A stretch of DNA of 64,000 bases from Rhynchopus sp. YZ270_cl-10 (Eukaryota > Euglenozoa > Diplonemea > Diplonemida > Diplonemidae), in NCBI GenBank assembly GCA_964035575.1, contig OZ037834.1, positions 1,395,598 through 1,459,597 of the forward strand, in the 5' to 3' direction. The stretch's first letter is position 1, and the number at the start of each line of letters is the position of its first letter. The position numbers and the translations under genes are program-made. Under the pieces are notes generated by a model that saw nothing but the letters and a program-made list of their open reading frames with translations, was not told the DNA's origin and did not search any database. This document shows positions 11,193 through 22,773 of the stretch, one piece after another.

Positions 11193-11241
11193 TTGAAAAC
11201 TTGGTTGTATTAGTGTAGCCACCCTAGAGTGTGCTCCACTA
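11193..11241 (-). repeat. Family D hairpin
   Basis: Stem TAGTGTAGC/GCTCCACTA with inner CACCCTAGAGTG. On the minus strand the C/A mismatch becomes a U-G pair. Confidence 0.75.
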
Positions 11242-12805
11242 CCGCTTTATTATTGTGACCAGGTGTTCAATCACACTTCGTGTTTTTGGAAATCATTACG
11301 AGCAGTTTTTTTTTTCTATACTGGGGGGGAGCTATTAAAGTATACGTATACTTTATTCGGCGGGAATTACTGCTTAAATGGCCAAAAAACGAAAAGGGAA
11401 AAAAAAAAAAAAAATCACTGTTATTTTGGGGTTTCTAGTGGCCGAAACCTCGCGAAAACACCACCATTGACATTTTTGGGCCAATCCCAGCCAGTGGTGG
11501 GGTCAATGTGGAAAAATGAACAATTTTTTGGTGACTTAAATTTTCACAAATCTGAACCCCATCAGGCACCAATCGTGTAAAAACTGATACACGCGTTTTA
11601 GGTCAAAAATACTCATTTCTCAGCGCAAAGTGACCCCATCGCAGCACGCACAGAATCCGGACCACCGAAATCAAAAAAAAAAAAATTCCGATTTTTTGTG
11701 CAAAAAATGCTGAAAAAAATTTTTAGTAAGAAAAATGTACACAAAAACCGTATACTTTATTTCACAGATTGCCACGCTCAAAATGGGTTTCCGCGCCGTA
11801 TACTTTATTACCCCCGTATACTTTATTAGCACCGTATACTTTATTAGCCCCCCCCCAGTAGTCAAAGAGAGAGAGAGAATAGAATCTGACTTCAGGATAG
11901 AACAAATGAATGAAAAAACAAAACAAAAGAGAGAAAAAAAAGGAAATCAACAAAAAAAAAAAAGACGGAATTTTTGGAGAGGGAGATCTTGTCTAAAACA
12001 CTCTCCATTTTGTTTAGCCACCCGAAGAAAATAGGCAAAGAAAAAAAAAGGAAAAGGGGTTGAAAGATGAACGGGTCTTTTGTACCTGCATCTTCTGGCA
12101 TGCTACTTATTCAGTAGGATGAAAAAAAATTGCCAAATGCTTAAATGGGTGCAAGGAAGAAAATTGATATTCGTACTTACCACAGCAAAAAAACAGCAAG
12201 CAATGAAGGAAGAAAACTTAAAAAAGATAAAATGGGTCGCGACGAAAATACACATCCATCTTCTGAAGTTTATTTTTAAAAAAAAACACAACACAAGCAA
12301 GCAAGCAAACGACTATTATCGATTTTTTTTTTGTGAGGAGAAACTTTACGGAAGAAAATAAAAGGGTAGTTATTGATGGCACTCCCGACTGACCTAAGGA
12401 TGAAAATCACAAAAATAAAATGATAACGTCCTACAGAATGCACATAACTACCCTAAGAACAATAGCAAGACACATTTTTTTGTGTGATTTAAAAAAAAAT
12501 ATAAAACAAAACGCGTTGAAAGTACAAACCCCATCACCGGGCATAAAATAGGAACACTCTTTCAGCCTCTCAAAAAACAAAACAAAATCAACAGATTCTT
12601 TGTAAAAAAATTCGAGACGGGGAAAAAAGAGAAATGTGCATCGTTATGGAGGTTTCTTTACAAGAAGCGAAGCCCCCACAAAGGCTCCCACACCACCCCT
12701 CCATACCCCCCTCCCTACTACTCCAAATAAGAGTAATGGTTCCCCCCTCCCTTCCCCTTCCCCTTCCCCCCTTAGCTAATGCTCAAAATCGCTGGGAAAA
12801 AAAAA
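11242..12805. other. Intergenic, repeats only
   Basis: Holds a GTGGTGGGGTCAATG copy near 11490 and a partial mirror near 11630. It also has a cluster of GTATACTTTATT motifs at 11750-11850 and a family B hairpin at 12064. No ORF has coding character. Confidence 0.5.
12064..12094 (-). repeat. Family B hairpin with alternative inner stem
   Basis: Outer stem AAGATG/CATCTT is kept. The inner pair is GGGT/ACCT instead of TGTGC/GCACA, so both sides changed together. Confidence 0.7.
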
Positions 12806-13978
12806 CTACTCTTCCTCAACGAGATCTTCTTCGACTTCCCCTTCTTCTTGCTCTTCGTCCTCCTCCTCCTCAACTGCAAAGTCGAGAGCCGCGTCCTCTT
12901 CTATATCACTGCAGGCATCTTCATCAGCGACGGTGTCCTTTCCCTCCTCCTCCTCTTCCTCTTCCTCAACGTGCTCTTGAAGCTGTTCTTCAACCTCTTC
13001 TGGTTTTGCTAGACCGACCTCATTCGAGCCAGATTCGTTTGTCTGTAATTCGGATTCGGGATTTAATATTGGTTGAGGTTGAGGCTGAGATTGGGATTCA
13101 TCCTGCAACTCGGATGGAGAGTTTGACGAAATTGCTTCGATTTGACCGTCATTTTGATTTTCAAACCCAATTTCTTCTCCAGATGGATTATCCTCCTCCC
13201 CTTCACGCTTCAAGGAATATGTCAAGGGTTCAATCACATTCCCCTTTTCGTCTGCAGATTGGGTATCGTTTTCATCGTCTTCTGTGATTTGCGTAGGTCT
13301 GGTAGGTGTAATGGGCTCTCCTGCGACATCATGGGTTTGGCCAGGGACTGTCATATTGCTGTCGGTATGCGCGAGAATCCGCACCGATTTTTTTCTGGCA
13401 GGGCTGTCGCACCCCCTGGAGCGCAATGGGGATGCTACGCAACCGGTCTTTTTTTCTACCTTCGCTGCCTCACGATGAACCCGCAGATCCCTCAAATTTG
13501 CAACGTGGGAGTGATAGTTCAACAACTGCGCTGTCGTGCATAATGGATGACTGTTTCTCAGCGTCGCCAGCCGAGAATCAGCGATTCCAGTATATTTGTG
13601 AAAAGGCGACAAACCACGTCTGGTCTGCTCCAACACCTTCGCACCTAATGGAGCTAGCGGGGTATGCCGTTTTGGGGCAGGTCGTGGAGGGGGTACGGCA
13701 GTACTGCGAAGGGTGCTGTCCACGAGAACCGATCCATTCCAGAGACCAGACGGGACTACCGGAGCTTCCCGCACCCTTCCAACACTCCGTAGGGTGGGGC
13801 AATGCAGAGGGAGGACTGGACTGCGTCGTCTTTCCCCACGGTGCTGTAAGTCAGCGGAAAGAAACATTCTGCGTAAGCCGTCAACATCCTGCTGGGTCGG
13901 CTGGGTGATTCGCGTCGGCGATAATGATGAAGGAAGAGGAGAAGGCAGCAACGCAGCTGGAGAAGGGGATACTGACAT
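12806..13978 (-). CDS. Hypothetical protein with acidic C-terminus
   Basis: This 390-residue single-exon frame starts at an ATG. No known domain is recognised. Residues 1-110 are rich in Pro, Ser and Arg. Residues 110-210 are basic (for example PARKKSVRIL). From about residue 225 the chain becomes acidic, with uninterrupted Glu runs near 340-350 and at the very end (VEEDLVEEE). A basic half followed by a Glu-rich tail suggests an intrinsically disordered nuclear or chaperone-like protein, but this is inference. The gene is isolated: nearly 12.8 kb of repeats lies downstream and 17.6 kb upstream. A (GAAAGA)n array begins about 50 bp upstream of the ATG and would form a pyrimidine-rich leader. 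The stop codon directly follows the acidic run. Confidence 0.75.
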   Translation of the reverse strand: MSVSPSPAALLPSPLPSSLSPTRITQPTQQDVDGLRRMFLSADLQHRGERRRSPVLPLHCPTLRSVGRVREAPVVPSGLWNGSVLVDSTLRSTAVPPPRPAPKRHTPLAPLGAKVLEQTRRGLSPFHKYTGIADSRLATLRNSHPLCTTAQLLNYHSHVANLRDLRVHREAAKVEKKTGCVASPLRSRGCDSPARKKSVRILAHTDSNMTVPGQTHDVAGEPITPTRPTQITEDDENDTQSADEKGNVIEPLTYSLKREGEEDNPSGEEIGFENQNDGQIEAISSNSPSELQDESQSQPQPQPILNPESELQTNESGSNEVGLAKPEEVEEQLQEHVEEEEEEEEGKDTVADEDACSDIEEDAALDFAVEEEEDEEQEEGEVEEDLVEEE

Positions 13979-14026
13979 GAGGGGGGGGATTTATTTAAAT
14001 AAAATGAAGAGAGAGGAGGGGGAGAG

Positions 14027-14252
14027 AGAAAGAGAAAGAGAAAGAGAAAGAGAAAGAGAAAGAGAAAGAGAAAGAGAAGAGAAAGAAAAGAGAAAGAGAA
14101 AGAGAAAGAGAAAGAGAAAGAGAAAGAGAAAGAGAAAGAGAAAGAGAAAGAGAAAGAGAAAGAGAAAGAGAAAGAGAAAGAGAAAGAGAAAGAGAAAGAG
14201 AAAGAGAAAGAGAAAGAGAAAGAGAAAGAGAAAGAGAAAGAGAAAGAGAAAA
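14027..14252. repeat. 6-bp satellite (GAAAGA)n
   Basis: About 37 units with one irregular patch near 14080. It lies directly upstream of the ATG at 13978. In gene sense it is an uninterrupted CT-rich tract. Confidence 0.95.
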
Positions 14253-14335
14253 GGAAAAAGTGTAATATGTTTCTGTGGAGTAGTTGGAGGTTGGGGGGAA
14301 TGGGAGAAAGAAAAAAAAAGAAAAGAAAAATTTAT

Positions 14336-14370
14336 AAGATGACCCTAAGCCTCTCGTGCGTAGTCACCTT
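14336..14370 (-). repeat. Family A hairpin
   Basis: Outer stem with the A/C mismatch that becomes G-U in minus-strand RNA. Loop CCTCTCGTG is conserved. Confidence 0.75.
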
Positions 14371-15252
14371 TAAAAAAGTGTAGTAAGAGAGAGAGAGAGA
14401 GAGATAGATGAGGGAAAATTGAATGTCGCTTTGTTTTTTAACGCTTCCTTTTTTGAAAAGGATATAAAAAGGTTTTGGTATGTGTGTGTGTGTGTTTTTG
14501 TTTTCTTTTTAATTCAGTGCTGTTCCAGTATTTTTTTTGGGGGTTTTTTTTCTCAGAGTCCTAGCTTATATCTTTCAGTCTAAAGTGTTCAGGATCTTGA
14601 AAAAAAAAAATTCTTTTTTTTTGTGCAGAACACCCAGTGATTTTCCTCTCCCCCGATTTTTTTTTTTTTGCCGGGGGAATTTTTTTTTTTGGTTTTGAAA
14701 TTTTTTTTTTACTAGTGCTTAACAGTACTGACACCAAGGCCGAGCCCAACCCAGCTCAAGTTGGGGCCTCCGGCGGAATGTGAAAATTTCTGGGTTGTCC
14801 AACTGCGGAGTTCGGCACTTCACTAATATTTGCACCAGGCACACATGGTGCGCGAATTAGCAGTAACCTCAGTACATTTACAAAAAAAAAACGGCGGTCG
14901 TGGCACCCAAAGGTTCCTGGCGAAGCCACGGTACGCAACATTTCAACAAATTGCGCTTAAAAATGCACATTTTTACTGCCAAACTGTCATGGGAAGGGTG
15001 GGTTGCAAGCTTGCGCTGCAGGCGCACGGTACGCTACTTTTTTCCTTTCGCCATGCTGCATGCTTCCTTTTCCTTCGGCATTTGACCAATTGAGTCGCGT
15101 TCTGGCTGTGACGGGGTCACTTTGTTCATAAAAACATTTCTGGTCACTCAGAGGCAGGGACTTCCGCCCATCCCCATCCCCCACCCTACCCACCCACCCA
15201 ATACCGGTCACATATGACCGGCCCTGGCCGGTCCCTTAAGATAAGCCCCGTG

Positions 15253-15274
15253 GGGGAAAAATATTTTTCCCCCG
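15253..15274. repeat. Perfect palindrome in a hairpin pair
   Basis: GGGGGAAAAATATTTTTCCCCC is self-complementary. A second, slightly imperfect copy lies at about 15303-15325, separated by a T run. Confidence 0.7.
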
Positions 15275-15536
15275 GCAGCTTTTTTTTTTTTTTTTTTTTT
15301 TTGGGGGAAAACATATTTTTCCCCCACGTAGGAAAATCACTGAGAACACCCGAGGATGTACTTCACTATTGTTGCTTAATTTTGATTGTAGTGGTGCTCT
15401 TATCCTACCCATGTAAGCTCCATTTTCCCTATGTTTTTTTTTTGGGGGGGAATACTTTTTGGTTGAGTTTTTTTTTCTTCTTCTTTTGTGGACGTCCAAG
15501 AACAGAATGATCCACAAAGGAAAAAAAAAACGAATA

Positions 15537-15567
<31 letters not shown>

Positions 15568-15695
15568 CAAATGAAAAAAATATAAAATATTTTAGGGCCT
15601 TCCATTTTAGAAAAATGGAATCAAAAGGAGGGAAGAGAGAAAAAAATGGGGAGAAAAAAAAAGAGAGAGAGAAAGTTGAAAGGTGCAAACGTCTC

Positions 15696-16657
15696 AGGGG
15701 TGGCATCAAAACAAAAAACGCGGACAATGTCCGCGTTTTTGGGGGGGGAGGGGGGGGGTCTGAAATTCCAGAAAACGCGGACATTTTGGAGTTTTTTTTT
15801 CCTGGAAATTTTTTTTCTTTGCCGGGGTTGTACACGATTTTGACCAAAATTTATAAAAACTCGTCCATTTCGGCAAATTGACCCCACCACAGAACCGGCG
15901 GATTCAGGAAATGCAAATGCCGGTGTTTTCGGGCAAAATAAAAAATACAAGATGCCCGCGTTTTTTTTTGCAAAATGTACACGCATGGGGGGCCCTAAAA
16001 CCCCTGCTACCACGTGTTTCTACAGGCAAACACTTGGACCCATTGACCTTACACGACGGGTTTTGACCAAAATCAAGAACTTGCCCATTTTGGCAAATTG
16101 ACCCCACCACAGAAAGGACGGATTCCGGAAATGCAAATGCCGGTGTTTTTGCGCATTTTCATGGTTTCAGCATCAGAGAGAGAAAATCTGCGTTGTGGGA
16201 TTTACCTTGGCCCCTTTACCTTACACTCATTTTGACCAAAACCAAGAACTTGGCCATTTCGGCAAATTGACCCCACCACAGCGCGGACAGATTCCGGAAA
16301 TGCCAATTGCGGCATGTTTTGGGGCTGAAAAATTTTCACCTGAAAATTTTTTTCAGCAGCATTTTTTGGCCGAAAATGGGCCCCACGTATTAGTGACCGG
16401 GCTCATATTTTCAAAAATTTAAGTGGTCAAAAAATTGTCCAATTTTCGAGATTGACCCCACCACTTTCTGGACGGATTCCGGAAATGCCAAAAAACTGTG
16501 TTTTGGGTCACGAATTTGCACCCCGTCACCCAAAAACCAGCAAAAAATAGGGGGGAAAAAAACCAAAAATGTCCGCGTTTTGGGGGGGGGAGGGGGGGGT
16601 CTGAAATTCCCCAAAAACGCGGACATTGTCCGCGTTTTTTGTTTTGATGCCACCCCT
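15696..16657. mobile_element. Non-autonomous DNA element with 49-bp inverted repeats
   Basis: The ends begin AGGGGTGGCATCAAAAC and stay identical for about 49 bp, including the palindrome CGCGGACAATGTCCGCG. Inside lie three copies of the GACCCCACCAC/CCGGAAATGC repeat (about 15868, 16088 and 16260) plus a fourth near 16440. A G-rich block ending TCTGAAATTCC lies just inside both ends in the same direction rather than mirrored, as if one had flipped. The left flank is a family C hairpin start, so the element probably landed in one. Confidence 0.8.
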
Positions 16658-17126
16658 CACTGGGTGGAAGAAAAAAAAAAGAATGTTTTTTTTAGATGAA
16701 CCAAAGCCTCTCGTGCTTAGTCTGATTAGATCATTCTTTGGTTTATTCATCAGTCATTTGTTTTTATGTGTGGTATTGCTACTCGTAGGTGGCGGTTTGT
16801 TTTAAGCAAGGCTCTCGTGCTTAGTCACACACAAAAATGAATAAGATGGGATGTACTTCTTGTGTCCCACTATTTTCTTTTTTTTTAAATAGAATCTGAC
16901 TTCAGGATATGACAAGTGAATAAAAAGAAAACGAAAAGAAAATCAATAATTTTTTTTTCCGTTTATCGCTCTGCAAATTTGTTGTGTTTTTTTCCCCGCT
17001 GTATCAGTGTGTTGAGTGGTGGTGAAACAAATACTGGATGGAAAAAAAAAAAACACAATTTGCACACCTTCCGTCGATTCTATTTCCTCTTGACGATGCT
17101 TGGTACATTGTAACATAAATCAAAAC

Positions 17127-17154
17127 GAATGTATCTCTTGTGCACATGCATCTT
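17127..17154 (-). repeat. Family B hairpin, worn
   Basis: Contains CTCTTGTGCACATGCATCTT. The outer stem is only partly matched. Confidence 0.45.
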
Positions 17155-17707
17155 ACAAAAAAACACCCCAAAAAAAACGACGAAGGTCCCCCTACTGGGG
17201 TACAATGTCACCTTTTTTTGTCACAAAAAAAACTAAAAAAAAAAAAGAATCATATAAGCCAGAGGTGGAGGGACGGTGGAGGGATGGGGGAAAACACAAA
17301 AGGGGGAAAAAACCAAATATTACACGCCCATTGTTATCACAAAAAAAAGGGGGGTCTTTTTTGAATGATGGATCTAAGCTTTGGTCAGCTGACCCAGTTA
17401 CACAGCCAAACAAGTCCCCTGGAATTACCATCACACAATGTGGTGGGTACATCACGTATAACGCAAAAAAAAAAAAAAACCAAACGAGAGTTGAAATTCA
17501 GTTATTTTTTGTTCTGTTTACGTTGTGCTCTCCTGTTTCATTTATGTTTTTTTTTTTTGTTCTTGTGTGTTTACTCAAAACAACAGTATTGTTTTGTTTG
17601 TTCAGCTAATAAAGGAGAGAGGGTGGAACACTGTATGCTTGTAGTGTTGTATGAGTGTTGCAGAGAATGATATTTTGTACATTTTTTTTTGTTTTTTTTG
17701 TTTTTTT

Positions 17708-17755
17708 TGAAAACTTGGTTGTATTAGTGTAGCCCCCCTAGAGTGTGCTCCACTA
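17708..17755 (-). repeat. Family D hairpin
   Basis: Nearly identical to the copy at 11193-11241. Confidence 0.75.
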
Positions 17756-18030
17756 TTTTTTTTTCCCCCTTACGGTTGGTGCTCGCAGACTCTAACATCA
17801 ACTCGCCTTACGACCGCGCCCCTCCATGCGAAACTCACAGAGAGAGAGATAAAAAAAAAACCCTTTTTGAAAAAAAGAAAATTTGAAACAGTTAGTTCAT
17901 ATACCTTCCCATCAAAGAAGAGAAAGTACAAGGTCTGAATGAAACATAAAACAAATATCAAATCAAAAAAATGGGGGCTCAAAAACAATCATCAACAGCC
18001 ACAAGAGAGAAGAAAAAAGAGAGAGAGAGA

Positions 18031-18082
18031 AGTTGAAAGTGCAAAAACGCCCTTCATCGCTTCATCGGCGGACGCAGGCACT
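18031..18082 (-). repeat. Family C hairpin, long form
   Basis: AGTGC/GCACT ends enclose CGCC and GGCG around an ATCGCTTCATC loop. Confidence 0.7.
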
Positions 18083-18455
18083 CCAAAAATGTCAGACAAA
18101 CCTTCCCAGGAAAAGACGCAAAAAAAAGTATAAAAAAAAGAGGGAGAAGAGAAAAAGAGGCCTTATCACACACCATATTTAAAACACAGCAAATAGGGGG
18201 AAAGGGAGGGAAGGGGGAAGGGGGAAGGGGGAAGGGGGGAGACACTAAGCGGGAAATATGGGGGAGGGAGAGGGATACGTCAGAGAAGAAGGAAGAGAGA
18301 CACACAGTACTCCCCCACCTCCCCCACCACACAGTTTCCCCTGACAACTTTTGTATCGTACTGGAAAAAAAAAAAATAATAATTCCTGTCTACGTTCTAA
18401 ACGCAGATAATGAACAATATTTGAGACTTTCGAAAAAAAATGGAAAACAGTTTAT

Positions 18456-18490
18456 AAGATGAATCTAAGCCTTTTGTGCTTATTCACCTT
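18456..18490 (-). repeat. Family A hairpin
   Basis: TTTATAAGATGA start and TCACCTT end. The inner stem reads CTAAGC/GCTTAT. Confidence 0.7.
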
Positions 18491-18681
18491 GATCACAATC
18501 GTTACCGTAAAGCAAAATAAAAAGGGGTATAACCTCTTCGATGCTTTGCATTGTACCCTTTTAAGTGTGCAACAAAAACAAAGCGCGTGGTTGGTATTTA
18601 AAATTTTAGGATCAAATGCCAGGAACAGGTTTGAGATGGGATGGAAAAATCAGAAAATCAGTTTTTTTTTTTTCTCTTTAG

Positions 18682-18759
18682 CACCCTAAACCCATACCCC
18701 ATTCTCGTTAATACTCATTTTCAAAAAAATGGGTAACAACGAGAATGCGTATTAGGGTG
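18682..18759. mobile_element. 78-bp foldback MITE
   Basis: CACCCTAA/TTAGGGTG ends, with mirrored CCCATTCTCGTT and AACGAGAATG blocks. Confidence 0.65.
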
Positions 18760-19166
18760 TTGGGAGCAGCGAAGTTAACAATAATAAAGAAATATACCAG
18801 AGAGGCAAGAGTTACCTCCCAGCAGTATGTAGAAAACATGGTGTAAGTACCATATTTTTACATTCACTTTTATTTTTGAAAAACCTCAATTTTTTTTTTT
18901 AAAATAAATAAATTTACAACGGAAAGCCACCCAGATGCCCACATTGTTTTAAAAAAGAAAAATAATGAAAGCAAGTGGTGGGATCCAAGGAAGTAACTGT
19001 ACATCATTTTAAAATATTTTCTTTTTTTTTTCCGAACACAAATTTGAATCTACATATCTGACAAAGACATGCAAAACTCCCACTAAAAATTAAAAGCTTT
19101 GATAAGATGAAACCAGGCGTCACCTTTGAAAACTTCGATAATATCAATAAATAAAATGAAATTTGT

Positions 19167-19200
19167 AAGACGAATGTGCATCACGTGCACAAACACATCT
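19167..19200 (-). repeat. Family B hairpin
   Basis: Inner stem TGTGC/GCACA with a CGTGCACG core. The outer stem is slightly worn. Confidence 0.65.
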
Positions 19201-19211
19201 AAAACAAGAGA

Positions 19212-19260
19212 CGTTGAAAATGCAAATGCCCCCACCAGTACATCGGCGGACGCATGTACT
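19212..19260 (-). repeat. Family C hairpin, long form, worn
   Basis: Contains the CATCGGCGGACGCA half of the family. The terminal stem has drifted. Confidence 0.55.
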
Positions 19261-20215
19261 GCCCAAAACAAATATATATCGCCCCCCCCCCATACCCCCT
19301 CGTAATTCTGGGTTTTCATGAAACCTTTTTGCAGTTTCAGCAATTCGTTAAAGTCGACACTTCCTTTTCCTCAAAAAATAACATTTTATTAGTGTGAAAT
19401 AAAATTCTCATTGTTTCACGTCTCCCGGACTGAAGTCACACGTGGTTTATTTTCACGAGTGCAGCGAAGGGAAAATAATAAAAGTTGACAAAGTATTTTC
19501 AACAGATGCATTCAATAAATTGATAGCATAGGTATAGGGATCAAAAAATGTTCCCAACTTTCTTCAAAAAAGCTGCGCCATTTTAACTCAGCAGAGTAGA
19601 CCCTCACCCCCCCCCCCCCCCTAACCATAAAAAGGTGCTGAGATGATTGGAAGCCTTAGCTCAAATATTTTTTCTTGAAGTGACAAATGTACCTCCTGTA
19701 CACAATATTATTAAATTGTAAAAACGGTTCTTTTAGTGTAAGATAATCCTAAGCCTGACGTTCTTAGTCTCATGGTTACCCTCCTGAAAGAAGACCTGGT
19801 TGGAATGCAAACAGCTTGGTTCACATTTTCCTATAAGATGAACAGAAAGGGCACTCAAAAGGCTGCATAGCTTCAGTAAAAGCTGCCTTGCCTTTTTTTA
19901 CGTTGCAAAATATAAAAAAAAAAAAAAATGGGAAAAATAAAAAATATCACACATAAAAGAAGTGCTCTGGTTTGTGACACATCTCCCCCAAAAGCGGGGG
20001 AAGGTAGTGTTCACACGACGTGCCAACTGGGTCACAAAGCACCGATATTCATATCAGATGCTGATAAAAGGCACCACTCGGGACGAAAAAAACCCCCGAC
20101 GAACCCAAACAGACCACACCACCAGGACTATCAAGTAAAAAAGAGGGGGAGGGGAGAGAGGAGAATAAATACACAAATGGGGAATATGGGGGAAACAAAG
20201 AAAGTTTGCAAGAAT

Positions 20216-20248
20216 AAGGCCTAAGCCTCTCTGTGCTTAAGTCACCTT
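20216..20248 (-). repeat. Family A hairpin
   Basis: CTAAGC/GCTTAA inner stem with an AAGG/CCTT outer stem and one inserted base. Confidence 0.6.
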
Positions 20249-20321
20249 TAAATGAAACAAAAGAAAACGCTTGACATTATGGGCCCCACGGACTCATATA
20301 ACGAAAAGAGAAAGATATTGT

Positions 20322-20358
20322 AGATGAAACCTAAACTCCAACTGTGTTTAGTCACTTT
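20322..20358 (-). repeat. Family A hairpin with compensatory inner stem
   Basis: The inner stem is CTAAAC/GTTTAG where the family has CTAAGC/GCTTAG. The same pair changed on both sides. Confidence 0.7.
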
Positions 20359-20480
20359 GAAAGAAACGTCGAATGCGCAACAAAAAAAAAAAAAAAAAAA
20401 AAACGTCTGACTGGAACACCAGCGGACGCAAGAAACACATTGAGCGTCACTCATCTAAAAAAAAACAATAAAACAAAAAT

Positions 20481-20540
20481 AGTTCTTGATGCACTCCTAC
20501 CATCCCCACTGTACGATGTCAGCCCCGGATAAAAGTACAA
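20481..20540 (-). repeat. Family E repeat
   Basis: Shares CTGTACGATGTCAGCCCCGG with the copies at 2830-2920 and 42303-42385. Confidence 0.6.
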
Positions 20541-20554
20541 AAAAAAAGGGAAAA

Positions 20555-20655
20555 TGGATAGTTCAAAAAAAAAAAAACGGTCTCTGAGACGCAGGACACT
20601 GACGCTCCGTCGGGTCATCTAACCCCTGGAGTGTTGTGCGTGGGAGTTGCTTTAG
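20555..20655 (-). repeat. Family C plus T-arm-like composite
   Basis: GACGCAGGACACT is followed by a GACGCTCC hairpin and GTGTTGTGCGTGGGAGTTG, the same tail as at 4177. Confidence 0.6.
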
Positions 20656-20752
20656 GAAAAGTTGGTAAGATGACTTCCAGGCTGTAGTCACTTTGTAAAA
20701 ATTTAAAATAAAATGAAATACACTCCAGGTATTTGATGATTTGAGCGCGTAA

Positions 20753-20928
20753 AGAAAATAGAAACTTAACACTCATCACACGATAAAACCCATGGGAGAG
20801 GTTGTGGTGAAACGCACACCCCTCGACCTGGTTTGGTGAGGCGTGGCTCTGCAGCGCGGTTCGTCCCTAGAACCGCGAGTGTGTTCAAAATGCTTTGTTT
20901 CTATTTCCTCCTTCATTTCATGAGGTGA
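20753..20928 (-). repeat. 180-bp dispersed repeat, copy 1
   Basis: Homologous to 42539-42710 and in part to 61166-61287. It contains a perfect 7-bp stem and 7-nt loop, GCGGTTC/GAACCGC around GTCCCTA. It ends near a CATGAGGTGA motif. Confidence 0.8.
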
Positions 20929-20944
20929 CAAAAGAAAAGTCTAT

Positions 20945-20979
20945 AAGATGACCCTAAGCCTCTCATGCTTATTCACCTT
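20945..20979 (-). repeat. Family A hairpin
   Basis: Conserved outer stem and CTCTCATG loop. Confidence 0.7.
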
Positions 20980-21599
20980 AGAAAAGAGAACGGGATGGGA
21001 TGACCAACCCTATTGCTTTATTCTCAGAATCGAACAATGAAAAATGAAAAATGGGGAATCATTGAGAGAGAAAAAAAAAATTGAATCACTGATTCCGCCT
21101 ATTTTCTGTTTTTTTTTAGCGGGCGGCTAGTTCACTTTTTTTTCTCCCAAGACCTTCGGGCCTCAATTACCCCCAACCCACATTCCCCTTCCTTATCTGA
21201 AGGGAGCTAGAAACCATACTTTTTTCTCTGTGTTTTTTTTTTTTTTTCTCTCTTTTCTCTTGCTAAATAAGGTGTGTATTTTCTTTGAGCACTTGAAAAT
21301 GTGTGAAGGTGCAAATACCATACAAACTAGAAATCGTCGTAAAATCCGGTGTTCAAGGAAACACATGAATCCAGACGAGTTTGGTAGCGCAACATCAGAC
21401 AAGAAAGGGAAAAAAAAAGGAAATCTAATTGTGAACATAAATTGCCCCCATTTAACTTTGTATTCTCAAATATACAGAAAATAAAATGCACCCACAGCAA
21501 AAAAAAAAAAAAAAATCCAAAACAATAACAAAAAAGAGGTCCAAATAAAGAAGGGTAAAAAAAGGGAGGGAAATTGAGTTTGACAAAAAAAAGGGGAAA

Positions 21600-21690
21600 G
21601 TTGCTAATGCAAACACGCCTCTGGGAACGCAGGCATTTTTTTTTTTTTTGACGCACTCTGGTGGGGTTATCAAACCCTCACCAGAGCGTC
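21600..21690 (-). repeat. Family C plus T-arm-like composite
   Basis: The second hairpin is GACGCACTCTGGTG/CACCAGAGCGTC with loop GGGTTATCAAACCC. Its stem sequence differs from the 4131-4167 copy (ACTCCGGGG) yet pairs fully. Confidence 0.7.
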
Positions 21691-22635
21691 TTTTTTGTTT
21701 TTTGTCCTTTTTGCACTACGGGAGGCTGCTTACTGAAAATTATAGCAAGAAAAAAGTAGTTGAAATGTGCTAAAACGCAGCTCAGTCGAGCTCATGCAAA
21801 GAAAAAAAAATGTCAGAGGGGAAAATTCTGAGTTTTTTTTTTTTTGTGAACCGCTGAACTCAATTCTTGATTCTTCAGCAAACGAAAAAAAAATCCCCCC
21901 TTTCACCCCCCCGGTACCATCAAGACTCAGGAAGGTAGTAGGTAGAGGAGAAGAGATGGGGTGTAGTTCATTTTTTTTTTTTTTTTTGATAAATTGTTGG
22001 AGTAGTGTAGTTGCCTCGGGTTGTGTTGCCACAGTTGTGCAATCTCCACTGTTTTTTCTTCTTTTGGTGTTCCGGAGGGGGACTAATATTGACATATCCT
22101 TGACAGGTGTTTCCGGAACACCATCTTTTGCTCCTTGCAGACGTACTAATGCTGTGTCTGTTTTGTTTTCCCCCCTGTTCCCCGAATTGGACTTCACATA
22201 ACCGAATGCATCTCTTTTTTTCATTGTAACCTACCGAGGTAGGCGCGACGCTGACTACACGGTAGTTATCGGTAGACGCGCCTCTTTTTAAAAAGACAAA
22301 GTTCTGTACAAAAAAAGGTAGGTTTTTTATGAAGTTTTTTGATGCCCTTCTTCTGTTTTTTTTGCAGGTTTCGGCCGCTCATCCTCAGATCTGCTAAAAA
22401 AGAAACCTCTAAAAAAAAAAGGGGGGGGAACGCCACAAAACACCGAAAGGTTAGGGACTGCTTTCACAGAACAAAAAAAAAAAAAAAATCAAAAAAGGAA
22501 GAGAATTTTTTTGGAAGATAGATAAAAAAAAAAAAACGTAATGGGCTTGAGGGTTGTTGTGTGTTCTGGGAAGGGAGGACCACTCATTTCTAAAATGGAG
22601 TGGGGTCAGGAATGGGGGAGTAAAATTTTTTTTTT

Positions 22636-22683
22636 TGAAAACTTGGTTGTATTAGTGTAGCCACCCTGGAGTGTGCTCCACTA
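22636..22683 (-). repeat. Family D hairpin
   Basis: As at 11193, with CACCCTGGAGTG in the inner stem. Confidence 0.75.
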
Positions 22684-22773
22684 TACCAACCACTTTTACG
22701 TCACCGCATATGAGCGCGATGATTATTTTTTTAAATTTTTTTTTGTCTGACAAGAAAAATAGAAAGTTGAACC

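Noticed and set aside
13713-14342. Plus-strand frame ending in a Lys-Arg run
   Set aside because: It is antisense to the acidic protein gene and then translates the GAAAGA array.
21730-22224. 164-codon minus-strand frame
   Set aside because: Its second half is homopolymer and a relative of family D; the first 70 codons look somewhat protein-like but match nothing I know.
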